A stretch of DNA of 64,000 nucleotides from Corynebacterium falsenii (GCF_020099275.1 NZ_CP083646.1:2613378-2677377), one strand, 5' to 3'; shown: positions 47,498 through 56,605, numbered from the stretch's first letter. The notes: generated from the sequence alone by a model not told the origin. Made by a program: numbers and translations.

Positions 47498-47896
47498 TTA
47501 GTCGATCGCTTCTGGTTCACCGACGAGTCGGCGGACGACGCGGTATTTGTTGTGGGGGTTATTGGCGCGGAACGTCTCGGCGAGCTGGGTGCACTTGTCT
47601 TGGTCGAAACCTCGATCGTAGGGGATCGCCGTGTGCCAGTGGGGGTTGTCGAGGGTGTGCTGCTCCACGCCGTACTCCCACTGCATCCCGGCGATGGTCT
47701 GTGCGAGTTCCGGGGCGGCGGCAGCGAGGGGCACGTCGTGTTCGGTGTTGCGGCCCCACTCGACAGCGCCGTCGGTGTTGCAGAGGACGGTCGATGCGTC
47801 GGTCTCGATGGCTTCGTTATCGAACAACGCCTCCCATGGTCCGGGGGTTGCCCCGTCGAGCAGTTCGCGGGCCTGTTCTGGTGTGATGTCAGTCAT
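47498..47896 (-). CDS. hypothetical phage protein
   Basis: 132 aa from ATG 47896. The first half (MTDITPEQARELLDGATPGPWEA...AAAPELAQTIAGM) resembles the phage ead/Ea22-like proteins with a TPGPW motif; the second half is unassigned. Last gene of the early operon before the terminator. Confidence 0.65.
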   Translation of the reverse strand: MTDITPEQARELLDGATPGPWEALFDNEAIETDASTVLCNTDGAVEWGRNTEHDVPLAAAAPELAQTIAGMQWEYGVEQHTLDNPHWHTAIPYDRGFDQDKCTQLAETFRANNPHNKYRVVRRLVGEPEAID

Positions 47897-48089
47897 TGGG
47901 GGTCTCCTGCTCGGTCGGTTTCGGGATGACGCGGAACCATTCGTAGCCGTCAAAGTCCGTCCACAGGTACTTGGGTTTGGTGCACCAGAACTGTCCGCAT
48001 TGGGGGCAGCGCCAGGGTTGGGTCTGGTACTTGCCCAGGAACCATCGAGGCCGGTCGGGGCAGGGGTTGTGTTCACAGCAGACGCTCAT
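47889..48089 (-). CDS. small zinc-ribbon phage protein
   Basis: 66 aa from ATG 48089, placed by AAGGAGA and a four-base overlap with the upstream gene. Two Cys pairs (CCEHNPC and CPQCGQFWC) suggest a zinc ribbon. Function unknown. Confidence 0.6.
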   Translation of the reverse strand: MSVCCEHNPCPDRPRWFLGKYQTQPWRCPQCGQFWCTKPKYLWTDFDGYEWFRVIPKPTEQETPND

Positions 48090-48574
48090 GGTGTCTCCTT
48101 TGCGAGGTTGTAGATGTGCCCGGCTGGGCGGGGTACGAGCTGTGGTGTGCCTTGCTGCTCGAGGATCGTGACGGGTGACTGCAGTCGGGCGTATACGCGC
48201 CACCCACGGTCGCCGTGGTGGTGGGCAAGGTCCTTGAACGCTTCGGCGGCGGCGTATGTGGCTTTGGTGGTGGTCACGAGGCTGCGTTCTGGTTGACCAC
48301 CACGGGTGCGGGATAGCCAGCGTTCGGCGCGGTACGCGGGCATGAGGTCGCCGTCTGGGGCGATGGGGCCGTCCACCGGAACCCAATCGGTCACTTGGCG
48401 GGACATGAGCGCTGTGAGCCGATCGGATGGTCCGCCTACGATGTCGGCGTAGATTTCGCGGGCTTCCTGCTCGTCCGTGTACCAGTGCCCGTACTCCGGC
48501 GACTGCCACCGGAGGGTCCCGTCCTGGTCGATACCAAGCGCAGTCGTGGCTCGATACTCGGTGTAGATGCTCAT
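48086..48574 (-). CDS. hypothetical phage protein
   Basis: 162 aa from ATG 48574. No recognised motif; soluble, with several Trp and Tyr residues. Overlaps its neighbours on both sides by four bases, so it is translated in a coupled chain. Confidence 0.6.
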   Translation of the reverse strand: MSIYTEYRATTALGIDQDGTLRWQSPEYGHWYTDEQEAREIYADIVGGPSDRLTALMSRQVTDWVPVDGPIAPDGDLMPAYRAERWLSRTRGGQPERSLVTTTKATYAAAEAFKDLAHHHGDRGWRVYARLQSPVTILEQQGTPQLVPRPAGHIYNLAKETP

Positions 48575-48924
48575 TCGATTTCCTCCCAGTCGCTCACCCA
48601 GCGGCGGTCCGTGATTCCTCGGGGTTCCGGGTATGACTGGATTTCTATGGTGTCGTATTCCCAGAATCCGTTTGGCGGCGTGCCGTCCGCGTTCCATGCG
48701 CGTGGAAGATCGAAGCGGGGGGTTACGTCACAGCCCAGGGGGTGTTTGTTCACTAGCTTTTCAACCTCGTAAACCATGCAGGCTTGTTCATCTGTGATCC
48801 AGACTTCCGTGATTATCGCTAGTCGTGTTCCGTTTCCATCTTTGTGTTCACACCACATTCCTCGGCATTGGTCGCGTTCTTCTGGTGTCATGTCCGCGAG
48901 GGTGCGGGGGTGCTGGTTAGTCAT
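48571..48924 (-). CDS. hypothetical phage protein
   Basis: 117 aa, soluble and acidic, no known motif. Starts ATG 48924 and overlaps the next gene by four bases. Confidence 0.6.
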   Translation of the reverse strand: MTNQHPRTLADMTPEERDQCRGMWCEHKDGNGTRLAIITEVWITDEQACMVYEVEKLVNKHPLGCDVTPRFDLPRAWNADGTPPNGFWEYDTIEIQSYPEPRGITDRRWVSDWEEIE

Positions 48925-49963
48925 GGTGGTTGTCCTTCGTGTGGTCTGCCCATTTCTCGGCCAGCATGGTGATGGTCTCAGCGTGGTCTCGCATGTGGAG
49001 GTCGCATAGGGTGAGTGCGGCTTCGATGTAGGGTCGGCGGCGGGTGATTTCGTCGCCTTCGGCTTCTGGCCAGCCGTCGTCTTGTGCGATGAGGTCGCGT
49101 AGTTGGTCGGGGGTTCCGTACCAGCAGCCGAGGGTGATGCGCCAGCCTCCGGGGGTGGGGGTGAGTTGGAGGGTGCCGCTGGGTAGGCGGTTGATTTCTA
49201 GTCCGCCCCATCTAGCGTCGCTCAGGTTAGCGCCGTGCAGGTTAGCGCCGCGCAGGTTAGCGTCGCTCAGGTCAGCGTCGCTCAGGCTAGCGCCGCGCAG
49301 GTCAGCGTCGTGCAGGCTAGCGTCGCTCAGGTTAGCGCCGTGCAGGTTAGCGCCGCGCAGGTCAGCGTCGCTCAGGTTAGCGCCGTGCAGGTTAGCACCG
49401 CGCAGGTTAGCGTCGCTCAGGTCAGCGTCGCTCAGGCTAGCGCCGCGCAGGTCAGCGTCGTGCAGGCTAGCGTCGCTCAGGTTAGCGCCGTGCAGGTTAG
49501 CGCCGCGCAGGTCAGCGTCGCTCAGGTCAGCGTCGCTCAGGCTAGCGCAGCGCAGGTTAGCGTCGTGCAGGCTAGCGTAGTGCAGGTTAGCGCCGCGCAG
49601 GTTAGCGCCGCGCAGGCTAGCGTCGCTCAGGTTAGCGCCGTGCAGGTTAGCGCCGCGCAGGTTAGCGTCGCTCAGGTCAGCGTCGCTCAGGCTAGCGCAG
49701 CGCAGGTTAGCGTCGTGCAGGCTAGCGCCGCGCAGGTCAGCGCCGTGCAGGTTAGCGCCGCGCAGGTTAGCGTCGCTCAGGTCAGCGTCGCTCAGGCTAG
49801 CGCAGCGCAGGTTAGCGTCGTGCAGGCTAGCGTAGTGCAGGTTAGCGCCGCGCAGGTCAGCGTCGTGCAGGTCAGCGCCGCGCAGGTCAGCGCCGCGCAG
49901 GTTCGGGCGCTCATTATCATCGCGAGCTTTCTCTACAATCTTGAGGACTTCATCACGATTCAT
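48917..49963 (-). CDS. pentapeptide-repeat protein
   Basis: 348 aa from ATG 49963 (AAGGAG upstream). After a short helix, residues about 21-255 are about 45 uninterrupted pentapeptides of the form A(D/N)LRG/HGA/SDA, which fold as a right-handed quadrilateral beta-helix. Some relatives mimic DNA and shield DNA gyrase (Qnr/MfpA); that role is possible but not shown here. The C-terminal about 90 residues ([23 protein letters not shown]...) are a separate, unassigned domain. The repeat region is nearly identical at DNA level, so its length may vary between isolates. Confidence 0.88.
   Translation of the reverse strand: MNRDEVLKIVEKARDDNERPNLRGADLRGADLHDADLRGANLHYASLHDANLRCASLSDADLSDANLRGANLHGADLRGASLHDANLRCASLSDADLSDANLRGANLHGANLSDASLRGANLRGANLHYASLHDANLRCASLSDADLSDADLRGANLHGANLSDASLHDADLRGASLSDADLSDANLRGANLHGANLSDADLRGANLHGANLSDASLHDADLRGASLSDADLSDANLRGANLHGANLSDARWGGLEINRLPSGTLQLTPTPGGWRITLGCWYGTPDQLRDLIAQDDGWPEAEGDEITRRRPYIEAALTLCDLHMRDHAETITMLAEKWADHTKDNHHD
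49217..49903. repeat. 15-bp tandem DNA repeat array within pentapeptide gene
   Basis: About 45 copies of a 15-base unit of the type CAGGTTAGCGCCGCG / CAGGTCAGCGTCGCT follow one another without spacers. Longer blocks (about 150 to 200 bases) recur almost unchanged, for example near 49,300-49,520 and 49,620-49,820, showing unequal recombination. It is coding, so not a CRISPR array. Confidence 0.9.
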
Positions 49964-50270
49964 GTCGGTTCTCCTTCTGGTGCTTGATTGCGGCGAGTAG
50001 CGCGAGGGCGAGGGCTTCGGATTCGCCCAGGTCGAGGGGCACGCCGTAGGTTGTATTGACACCGACGCACACCATCTCGTCCAGTATCATTACATCGTCG
50101 AAATAGCTGCCGAGCTCCCACGTCGGCTCGCCGTTCTCGATGGTCGGTTCCGGTAGGTCTGGTGCGATGGTGCCCGTCGTGTGAAGTTGTTGTGTGATGT
50201 CGCCGGGGTGGTCTTCGGCCGCGATGCCCTCCGCGATGATGTCGTAGGCGCGCTGATAGTTCGTGGTCAT
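49953..50270 (-). CDS. hypothetical phage protein, paralogue 1
   Basis: 105 aa; begins MTTNYQRA and has a C-terminal helix ESEALALALLAAIKHQKE. The adjacent upstream gene has the same layout, so the pair is a tandem duplication. Function unknown. Confidence 0.65.
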   Translation of the reverse strand: MTTNYQRAYDIIAEGIAAEDHPGDITQQLHTTGTIAPDLPEPTIENGEPTWELGSYFDDVMILDEMVCVGVNTTYGVPLDLGESEALALALLAAIKHQKENRHES

Positions 50271-50578
50271 TCGATCTCTCCATACATTGCTTTGATAGCG
50301 AGCAGAAGCGCTTTAGCTAGTTGATAGGCTTGCTGTGCGGTGAGGTCGCCTGGTTCGATCCTTTGGATCATGATTCGGCTGGCCCCGCGCTGCGTCCACA
50401 CCACTAGGTCATGCCCTGGAATGTGCCACTCGACAAAATCGCCGGTGTCCCTAGGTTCCGGGTCATCTGGCATGAGTAGTCTGAGGTCGTGGAGCTGCTT
50501 CACCAGCTCACGAGGAGATTCATCCACGGCGGCGATATGATCCGCGAGGTCCAGTGCTCGTTGGTAGTTGGTGGTCAT
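50267..50578 (-). CDS. hypothetical phage protein, paralogue 2
   Basis: 103 aa; begins MTTNYQRALDLADHI and ends in a helix AQQAYQLAKALLLAIKAM. Overlaps both neighbours by four bases. Confidence 0.65.
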   Translation of the reverse strand: MTTNYQRALDLADHIAAVDESPRELVKQLHDLRLLMPDDPEPRDTGDFVEWHIPGHDLVVWTQRGASRIMIQRIEPGDLTAQQAYQLAKALLLAIKAMYGEIE

Positions 50579-50892
50579 TGGTTTCTTCTTTCGCGGTAGT
50601 GGGCGGTGGCGAGGAGGGCGAGGGCGATGGGGGTGGCGTCTTCTGGTTTGATCCAGATGCTCTTTCGTGGGTCTGTGAGGTTGTTGATGGTGGCGTGGCC
50701 TCCGCCGAAAAACAGCTCCAGATCACCAGTAGCGACCCAGGGCTGGTACGGCGGGAGGGTGACAGTGATGGTGCGGGCGATTTCGTCGGCGTGCTCAACG
50801 GCCTGGGCGAAGTCGCGGAATTGGGTTTGTGTGCCGTCTGGTTCGTGGACGGTCCAGCGGCCGAAAGTTCCTCGGCGAATTTTTGGTTTCAT
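50575..50892 (-). CDS. hypothetical phage protein, distant third member
   Basis: 105 aa; its end (EDATPIALALLATAHYRER) resembles the C-terminal helix of the two following genes, and the centre is beta-rich. Probably a diverged member of the same small family. Function unknown. Confidence 0.6.
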   Translation of the reverse strand: MKPKIRRGTFGRWTVHEPDGTQTQFRDFAQAVEHADEIARTITVTLPPYQPWVATGDLELFFGGGHATINNLTDPRKSIWIKPEDATPIALALLATAHYRERRNQ

Positions 50893-51092
50893 TGGTGCTC
50901 CCGGATAGTGGCTAGGGTGCGGATGCGGGTGATCTGGCGGCGGAGATAGTCGCGGTCCTGCGCCAGTTTGCGGTTGGTGTCAAACATCTGGGTGATGGCG
51001 TCGGCCGCGGTTGTTAGGTATCCGGAGGTGTTGGGGTCGGTGGTCTTCGCGGCCTGCTGCCTCAGCGATGCGACAAGCTCGTGGGTTTTCAC
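50889..51092 (-). CDS. small coiled-coil phage protein
   Basis: 67 aa, almost entirely helical and charged (NRKLAQDRDYLRRQITRIRTL). Four-base overlaps on both sides. Function unknown. Confidence 0.6.
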   Translation of the reverse strand: MKTHELVASLRQQAAKTTDPNTSGYLTTAADAITQMFDTNRKLAQDRDYLRRQITRIRTLATIREHQ

Positions 51093-51922
51093 GCGGCATC
51101 CTCCTGTTCGGGTTGGTGGTTCATGATGTGGACGTACACGTCCACGTCGATGGTTTTGGACTGGCGGTTCAGGTGGTGGGCGATGCTGCTGGGGTGGTAG
51201 CCCAGGGCGTCGGCGAGGCTCTTCTGCGTGCCGTAGTGGGCGTGCAGGTCGGCCAGCTTGGCGTGGAGGGCTTCGTCCGGTTTCACGCGATTGGCGGTGA
51301 CGAATGTGGGGTTGAGCCGTCCGAGGGCGATGCCGTCCCGGTGCTCATCCGGGTCATCGATGTCGTCCCACTCCATAGGCTTCGCCCAGTGCTGTCGGGC
51401 CACCCACTGTGTCGGCGGGCGCACCGGTTGGGTGGATAGCTCCGCGTAGGCATCGCGGATGACGATCGCGGTGGAGCGGCGGATTACGTCACGCCTACCG
51501 GCGCTAATCGCTGTGAGCGCGGACTTTTCCAGGCCCGTACGCTCAACCAGCTCCTGCATCTGCCACCCCGCGGCACGCAGCGCTCGGATACGGCGGGTGA
51601 TCTGCCACGCTGGGACGTAGGCGATAGTCTGCCCCGGCGAGACAGACATGATCTTCCTGTGAGTACTCTGCTGGATCGTCTTCGACTTCCCAGACAGCAA
51701 GAGCTTTAGGGGGACACGGTCAACCCCAGTAGCCTTCGATACGCCTGTAATCGTCCCGCCGGCATTAATGATCTTCTGGAGCCGCTGCCTAGCCATAGCC
51801 GCGTCAACGCGGCGGCTCAGCTCGCCCGTAGCGTAGGCGTGCTTCGCGCAGTACCGGGTGTACGTAGTGTGTGCCAGGTTGGTGCATTTGGGGGAGGCGC
51901 ATTTTGGGCGTGTAGTGGTCAT
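51089..51922 (-). CDS. zinc-finger and multi-HTH DNA-binding protein
   Basis: 277 aa. N-terminal Cys/His finger (CASPKC...YCAKH, residues 8-28), then at least three HTH-like units: GTITGVSKATGVDRVPLKLLLSG (about 56-78), WQMQELVERTGLEKSALTAISAG (about 119-141) and GTQKSLADALGYHPSSIAHHLN (about 231-252). An early-region regulator or replication accessory protein. Confidence 0.65.
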   Translation of the reverse strand: MTTTRPKCASPKCTNLAHTTYTRYCAKHAYATGELSRRVDAAMARQRLQKIINAGGTITGVSKATGVDRVPLKLLLSGKSKTIQQSTHRKIMSVSPGQTIAYVPAWQITRRIRALRAAGWQMQELVERTGLEKSALTAISAGRRDVIRRSTAIVIRDAYAELSTQPVRPPTQWVARQHWAKPMEWDDIDDPDEHRDGIALGRLNPTFVTANRVKPDEALHAKLADLHAHYGTQKSLADALGYHPSSIAHHLNRQSKTIDVDVYVHIMNHQPEQEDAA

Positions 51923-53271
51923 GATCGTCCTTTCAGTTGCGTCGACACGGCATTGATCAGCCCCTGCTGTGTGACGGATTTCTTAGCCAGGGCTGCGTGG
52001 ACCTGCTCGTCCACCGTCCCGGCTGTGACAATGTGCGTGATTGTTACCGGCTCCGACTGTCCTTGTCGGTGCAGGCGGGCGTTAGCCTGCTCGTACAGCT
52101 CGAGCGACCAGGGGGTGGTGAACCAGGTGAGGATGTGCCCACCGGACTGGAGGTTCAGACCATGCCCCGCGCTGGCCGGGTGGATTAGCCCCAATGGTAT
52201 TTCCCCGCGGTTCCATGCCGCGAAGTCCGCAGCCGTGTTCAGCTTCACGGCTTGGGGGAACCGCTCGAGAATGCGGTCAGCATCATGGGTAAACCAGTAG
52301 GCCACCAGGACGGTCTGGCCATTGGCGGCCTCGACGATGTCCTCCAGTGCGTCCAGCTTCTTCGTGTGGATAGTGGCGTACCCGTCGTCTTGGTAGATCG
52401 CCCCGGCGGCGAGCTGCTGAAGCTTGCCAGATAACGCCGCGGCATTAGCGGCATCGATGGTCTCCCCGTCGAGCTCGATCACCATGTCCCGCACGAACCT
52501 CCGGTAGATCTCCTGCTCCCCCTTATCAAGCGCGACGGTCTTGGTGACATAGGTGCACTCAGGGAGGGTGAGATAGTCGGCGGTCTTCATCGACAGGGTG
52601 ATGTCGCCGATGCGGTCATAGATCTCGTCTTCTGCGCCGGGGCGTAGCTTCCAGCTGTAGACCTGTGGGCCGTTGCGCTTGTCCGGGGTGAAGTAGGCCT
52701 CTCGGTAACGGCCGATGAATTTCCCCAGGCGCTGCCCGCCGTCAAGGAGTCGGAACGGCGCCCAGATGTCCATGAGACTGTTGGGTGCCGGTGTTCCTGT
52801 GAGGCCGATGATCCGGTCGATCTTCGGCAGGACTTTTTTCAGGGCTTTGAACCGGGCGGCTTGGTGGTTCTTGAAGCTAGAGAGCTCGTCGATGATGACC
52901 ATGTCGAACGGCCACTGTGGCCAGCAGTGGTCGACGAGCCAGGGGATGTTTTCGCGGTTGATGACGTAAATGTCCGCGTCCCGGGTCACGGCCTGTTCTC
53001 GTTGTGCCTTGGATCCGATGATGACTGAACAGGTCAGGTCTTTCAGGTGATCCCATTTATCGAGTTCGGCAGGCCATGTGTCCCTGGCTACCCGTAGGGG
53101 TGCGATGACGAGCGCTCGCCTGGTGGCGAAGTCTTCGTAGATGAGGTTGTTGACGGCGGTGAGAGTGGAGACGGTTTTTCCCATGCCCATTCCGAGGAAG
53201 ATCGCGGCCTGGGGGTGATCTTCGATGAATCGGATGGTGTGACGCTGGTAGTCATGGGGTTTGTATTCCAC
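51919..53271 (-). CDS. SNF2-family DNA helicase
   Basis: 450 aa from GTG 53271 (AGAGGTG upstream). Helicase motif I GMGMGKT at residues 27-33, II DELS, III LTGTP, and VI QANARLHRQGQ: the SNF2/DEAD superfamily 2 set in the compact form common in phages. Probably works at the replication fork or in recombination. Overlaps the nuclease gene by 20 bases. Confidence 0.9.
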   Translation of the reverse strand: MEYKPHDYQRHTIRFIEDHPQAAIFLGMGMGKTVSTLTAVNNLIYEDFATRRALVIAPLRVARDTWPAELDKWDHLKDLTCSVIIGSKAQREQAVTRDADIYVINRENIPWLVDHCWPQWPFDMVIIDELSSFKNHQAARFKALKKVLPKIDRIIGLTGTPAPNSLMDIWAPFRLLDGGQRLGKFIGRYREAYFTPDKRNGPQVYSWKLRPGAEDEIYDRIGDITLSMKTADYLTLPECTYVTKTVALDKGEQEIYRRFVRDMVIELDGETIDAANAAALSGKLQQLAAGAIYQDDGYATIHTKKLDALEDIVEAANGQTVLVAYWFTHDADRILERFPQAVKLNTAADFAAWNRGEIPLGLIHPASAGHGLNLQSGGHILTWFTTPWSLELYEQANARLHRQGQSEPVTITHIVTAGTVDEQVHAALAKKSVTQQGLINAVSTQLKGRS

Positions 53272-53533
53272 GGATCACCTCTGGGATGCAGTCGATGCTG
53301 TCGACCTCGTAGACGGGGATTCCGAGCATCTTGATTTCATCTGCTCGGTGTTGCTGGAGCGGCCGTAATCGCTTGCCGGGGGCTTTGCATTCGGCGAAGG
53401 CAACGTATCCGTTGGGGAGGATGATGAGTCGGTCTGGCACTCCGGCTGTTCCGGGGGAGACGAATTTGTAGCATTTGCCTCCCGCTGCTGTGACGGCGCG
53501 GGTGAGGGCTTGCTCGATGTGTTTTTCTCGCAT
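53252..53533 (-). CDS. VRR-NUC domain nuclease
   Basis: 93 aa from ATG 53533. Motifs: EKHIEQALTRAV, SPGTAGVPDRLII (catalytic Asp) and FAECKAPG (E-x-K), the PD-(D/E)XK core of VRR-NUC nucleases, which act on branched DNA and usually sit beside a SNF2 helicase, as here. Confidence 0.88.
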   Translation of the reverse strand: MREKHIEQALTRAVTAAGGKCYKFVSPGTAGVPDRLIILPNGYVAFAECKAPGKRLRPLQQHRADEIKMLGIPVYEVDSIDCIPEVIRGIQTP

Positions 53534-53597
53534 TAGTTTTCGATTCTTTCTGTGGTGGTGTTCGCGTCCCGAGCTGGGGTCTGTTTTGCCGTCCGGG

Positions 53598-53841
53598 TGG
53601 AACAACTTTTGTCTTTCCCCATTGAGGTCTGGCCCGTAAAGGATTTCCCCAGGTCGCGGGTTCTCGCGTGTCCCCTAATCCCCATATTTTCTTTTTTCTC
53701 TATTTAGTTGTTCCACTTGTTCCAAATAGGGGAAAAATAGTGGTCTAGCTGTAGGAACAGGGTGGAACAACCTATGGAACAACCTCTGGAACAATTTTGG
53801 GTTGTTCCACGGTGGAACAACTTGTTCCAGAGGTTGTTCCA
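53598..53841. repeat. iteron-like cluster of TGGAACAA, candidate replication origin
   Basis: Ten perfect copies of TGGAACAA or its complement TTGTTCCA start at 53598, 53708, 53717, 53763, 53775, 53787, 53802, 53813, 53822 and 53834. Three in a row are spaced exactly 12 bases apart, and the right-hand group is arranged symmetrically around about 53,800. An A/T-rich stretch (53,670-53,740) adjoins. This 310-base gap is among the largest in an otherwise overlapping replication operon and contains no other gene. Confidence 0.8.
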
Positions 53842-53843
53842 CC

Positions 53844-56288
53844 CTAGAAAGGCGGCTGTTCGTCGTCTTTTCGGCGCCATACGCGCTGCTTTCCGTATGG
53901 GAACACGCGCTCGTATTGCTTCCCGCCGTTCGGTCGTTCCCAGTCCGGGAGTTTCTTCAGGATCGCCGATATGGCGTAGGAGTCCTGCGGCCGCATTTTC
54001 GCTGGATCACCACCAAAGCACTCCGCCCAGATCTCCACGTTAGAGACGCTGTCGCGCCTGTGGAGCTTGCCGACGTCGCCTTCGATGGTGAAGTCGTCGC
54101 TGCCGCCTCTCAGGTATCCGATGCGCTGCCCGGTGGTCCAGTCCCACCATCCTTCGGGAAGGTCGGTGGAGAGGTATTCCTCGACCAGGCCGATGCGGTC
54201 GTCGGTCTCGATGGCCGCGTCTTGGTGCTGCTGTGCTTGCTCGGCGACCCGACCGGTGAGGTGAAGTGGTTCTCCGGCGCGGTAGTAGACCATGACCTCC
54301 GCCCAGATCTGCTGAATGGTCTCACTGGTCATGCGCCATGCTTTCAGTCCGCTTTCGCCGGTGACGCGGACGGGCCAGAATCGGCGGTTGCCGGTGGCGT
54401 CGCGGAGGAAGCCTTGCTCGGCGTTGGTGGTGCCGACGATGATGCACTGCCGTGGGTGGTTTTCGACCACGCGCCCGTAGGATGGTCGGAATTTGTCGTC
54501 CGTTCGGCTGAGGAATCCTTTGACTGATTCGACGTCCATTTTGTGCATGCCGGCGAGCTCGCCGAGCTCGATGATCCAGTAGCCCTGGAGTTTCTCGGCG
54601 CCGGTTTTGTCACGCATGTCCGTCAGGGTGAGCGCGTCGGAGAACCAGTCTCCGGCGAGTCTGGCGAACAAGGTGGATTTGCCGGTGCCCTGCGGGCCGT
54701 TGAGGATGAGGACGGTGTCGAACTTCACCCCTGGGTTGAACACTCTGGCCACGGCTGCGATGAGTGTTTTTCGGGTCACCGCGTGGACGTAGTCAGTGTC
54801 CTCCGCGCCGAGGTAGTCCACTAGGAGCCGGTCGACTCGTGGCACTCCGTCCCACTCGGGCAGCCCGTTCAGGTAGTCCTTGATGGGGTGATAGGAGCGC
54901 CTGGACGCTGCGATGGACAACGCGTCGGCGGTCTTGGTCGGCCCGTAGATGAGATAGGCGCGTTCAAGATAGTGTCGCAGCTGCGCGGCGTCGGCGTCGT
55001 TCCACCCGTCCTTGACTTGCTTCCAGGGCAGTTTCGAGCTGTCGCGGACGTCGACCGCGCCCGCGAGCTCGTTGAACCGGATTTCCTGTAGCCGCGGGTC
55101 GTGGGTGAGGATGAGAGTCTGGTTGGCGAGAGTGTCCTCGATCTTGTTGGACTTGTTGCGGGTGAGCTCGTCCATCCAGTCCGGGACTGCGTCAACGTCA
55201 ACGTCCAGGCTTGTGTCCTCGTCGGGATCATCGGCGAAGTCTGCCCGGGCTTGGGCCATTTCCTCGGCGGCGAGTCGGCGTTTGACTTTCTTGTCGCCTC
55301 GGCAGAGTTCGACCATCAGCTGGTAGCTGGGGGCCTTGTTCGCCGGTGTTCCTGCTTTCATGCCATCGTCTTCTGTGCCGAATTTGTGTACTCGGACGAG
55401 GTCGAAGGCGTTGAGGAGCTGTCCGCCTGCGGGGTCTGTGCCGTGGTGGGAGTAGGCGAACCTGCCGTCGTAGATGACGACGCCGGCCGAGGTTTCACCG
55501 GGGGTGTAGGTGTAGCGGTGCTCCCCTGCTTGCTCGTAGGTGTCGGGGAGGAACTCGGTGATGGCTTCGTCGAGGGTGTAGGCGCGGCAGAACGCTCCGA
55601 CCATGCCTGGCTTCTCCAGGGGGTTGGCTTGCTTGTCCGCCCTGGCTTGAATGATCTCGTCCTGGCGGGCGGAGCGTGGCCAGGTGGTGATGTCGCGCCA
55701 GTTGTCGTAGCGGTCGAGCTGCGCGTCTGGGTCGAGCCAGTCGCCGTTGTTGACGCGGTAGACGTACTCGCCGTCGATGGGGCGTGACGGCCAGTACATC
55801 AGCCGGGAGGGTTCGAATGTCGTGTCGTCGCAGTAGTCGATGCCGATATCGGCGGCGACGCGGCGGCCGATGGCTTCGTATTCGTCTGCGTCGACGTCGC
55901 GGGTCATGGGGATGACCAGGCGCAGGCGCGGGTGCTCGGGGGTGTGGGAGTGCGTGGAGTACACGGCCCACTGGCATGGCAGCGCGTCTGCGAGAGTGTC
56001 GAGCAGGTCGGCGGGTGGGGTATCGAGATCCAGGCAGAGCAGGGAGCGGGATAGGACGTGCCCTTTTTTCCTGCGCCCGCCTGCGAGGTGGCCCCCGACG
56101 AAACCGCCGACGTCCTTGATGTCGGCCTGCTTCGCCTTGGACATGGTGTGGAATTGCTCCACGGTGTCATGGGTGATGTGGGGGTCTGCTAGGCGCTCGG
56201 TGAGGGTTGGCCAGTCGATGAGGTTGTTTTCCCATTTGGTGGACAGCCTTGAGTCGGCGACGGCTATTTTGAGTTCGCGGGTGGTCAC
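53844..56288 (-). CDS. VapE/D5-type primase-helicase
   Basis: 814 aa from GTG 56288, which follows AAAGGAGGACAC. N-terminal region (about 60-210: LLCLDLDTP, STHSHTPEHPRLRLVIPM, SRLMYWPSR) is a prim-pol-like primase domain; the C-terminal half is a VapE superfamily 3-type ATPase with Walker A GPQGTGKST and the following WIIELGELAG and GTTNAEQGFLRDATGNRRFWPV motifs. It is the probable replication initiator of this phage. Confidence 0.88.
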   Translation of the reverse strand: MTTRELKIAVADSRLSTKWENNLIDWPTLTERLADPHITHDTVEQFHTMSKAKQADIKDVGGFVGGHLAGGRRKKGHVLSRSLLCLDLDTPPADLLDTLADALPCQWAVYSTHSHTPEHPRLRLVIPMTRDVDADEYEAIGRRVAADIGIDYCDDTTFEPSRLMYWPSRPIDGEYVYRVNNGDWLDPDAQLDRYDNWRDITTWPRSARQDEIIQARADKQANPLEKPGMVGAFCRAYTLDEAITEFLPDTYEQAGEHRYTYTPGETSAGVVIYDGRFAYSHHGTDPAGGQLLNAFDLVRVHKFGTEDDGMKAGTPANKAPSYQLMVELCRGDKKVKRRLAAEEMAQARADFADDPDEDTSLDVDVDAVPDWMDELTRNKSNKIEDTLANQTLILTHDPRLQEIRFNELAGAVDVRDSSKLPWKQVKDGWNDADAAQLRHYLERAYLIYGPTKTADALSIAASRRSYHPIKDYLNGLPEWDGVPRVDRLLVDYLGAEDTDYVHAVTRKTLIAAVARVFNPGVKFDTVLILNGPQGTGKSTLFARLAGDWFSDALTLTDMRDKTGAEKLQGYWIIELGELAGMHKMDVESVKGFLSRTDDKFRPSYGRVVENHPRQCIIVGTTNAEQGFLRDATGNRRFWPVRVTGESGLKAWRMTSETIQQIWAEVMVYYRAGEPLHLTGRVAEQAQQHQDAAIETDDRIGLVEEYLSTDLPEGWWDWTTGQRIGYLRGGSDDFTIEGDVGKLHRRDSVSNVEIWAECFGGDPAKMRPQDSYAISAILKKLPDWERPNGGKQYERVFPYGKQRVWRRKDDEQPPF

Positions 56289-56299
56289 GTGTCCTCCTT

Positions 56300-56605
56300 T
56301 CATTCGGGTAGGGGGCTGGTGGCCCAGTCGAGGATGATGGCGTGGCGTACGACGGCGTCACCGGTTGGTTCGACGCCGCTGAGGACGAGGAAGGCCTCGA
56401 TGATGTTTCCGGTGTGGGTGGCCACTGCGTCGGTGAGGTTCCTGGCCGCGCGGTGGTATTCGGCAGCGAGGTGTCCTGGCAGCTCGTCGATGTTGGTGGT
56501 CACACGCGGCTGCATGGCCTGGCGTGCCTGGTCGTTTTTGTGGGTGCGGTGCCAGTAGCACAGGCGTCTTGCTAGCTCGGTGTGGTCTGGCAGCGTCGCG
56601 CGCAT
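56300..56605 (-). CDS. hypothetical phage protein
   Basis: 101 aa from ATG 56605, two bases after the polymerase stop. Helical, with RRLCYWHRTHKNDQARQAM and a second helix NLTDAVATHTGNIIEAFLVLSG. Function unknown. Confidence 0.6.
   Translation of the reverse strand: MRATLPDHTELARRLCYWHRTHKNDQARQAMQPRVTTNIDELPGHLAAEYHRAARNLTDAVATHTGNIIEAFLVLSGVEPTGDAVVRHAIILDWATSPLPE

Noticed and set aside
49217..49903. Regular DNA repeats that resemble a CRISPR array
   Set aside because: Repeats are contiguous 15-mers without unique spacers and code pentapeptides on the minus strand.
49235..49987. 250-codon Ala/Val/Gln frame on the plus strand
   Set aside because: It is the reverse reading of the pentapeptide repeat and exists only because the repeat length is a multiple of three.
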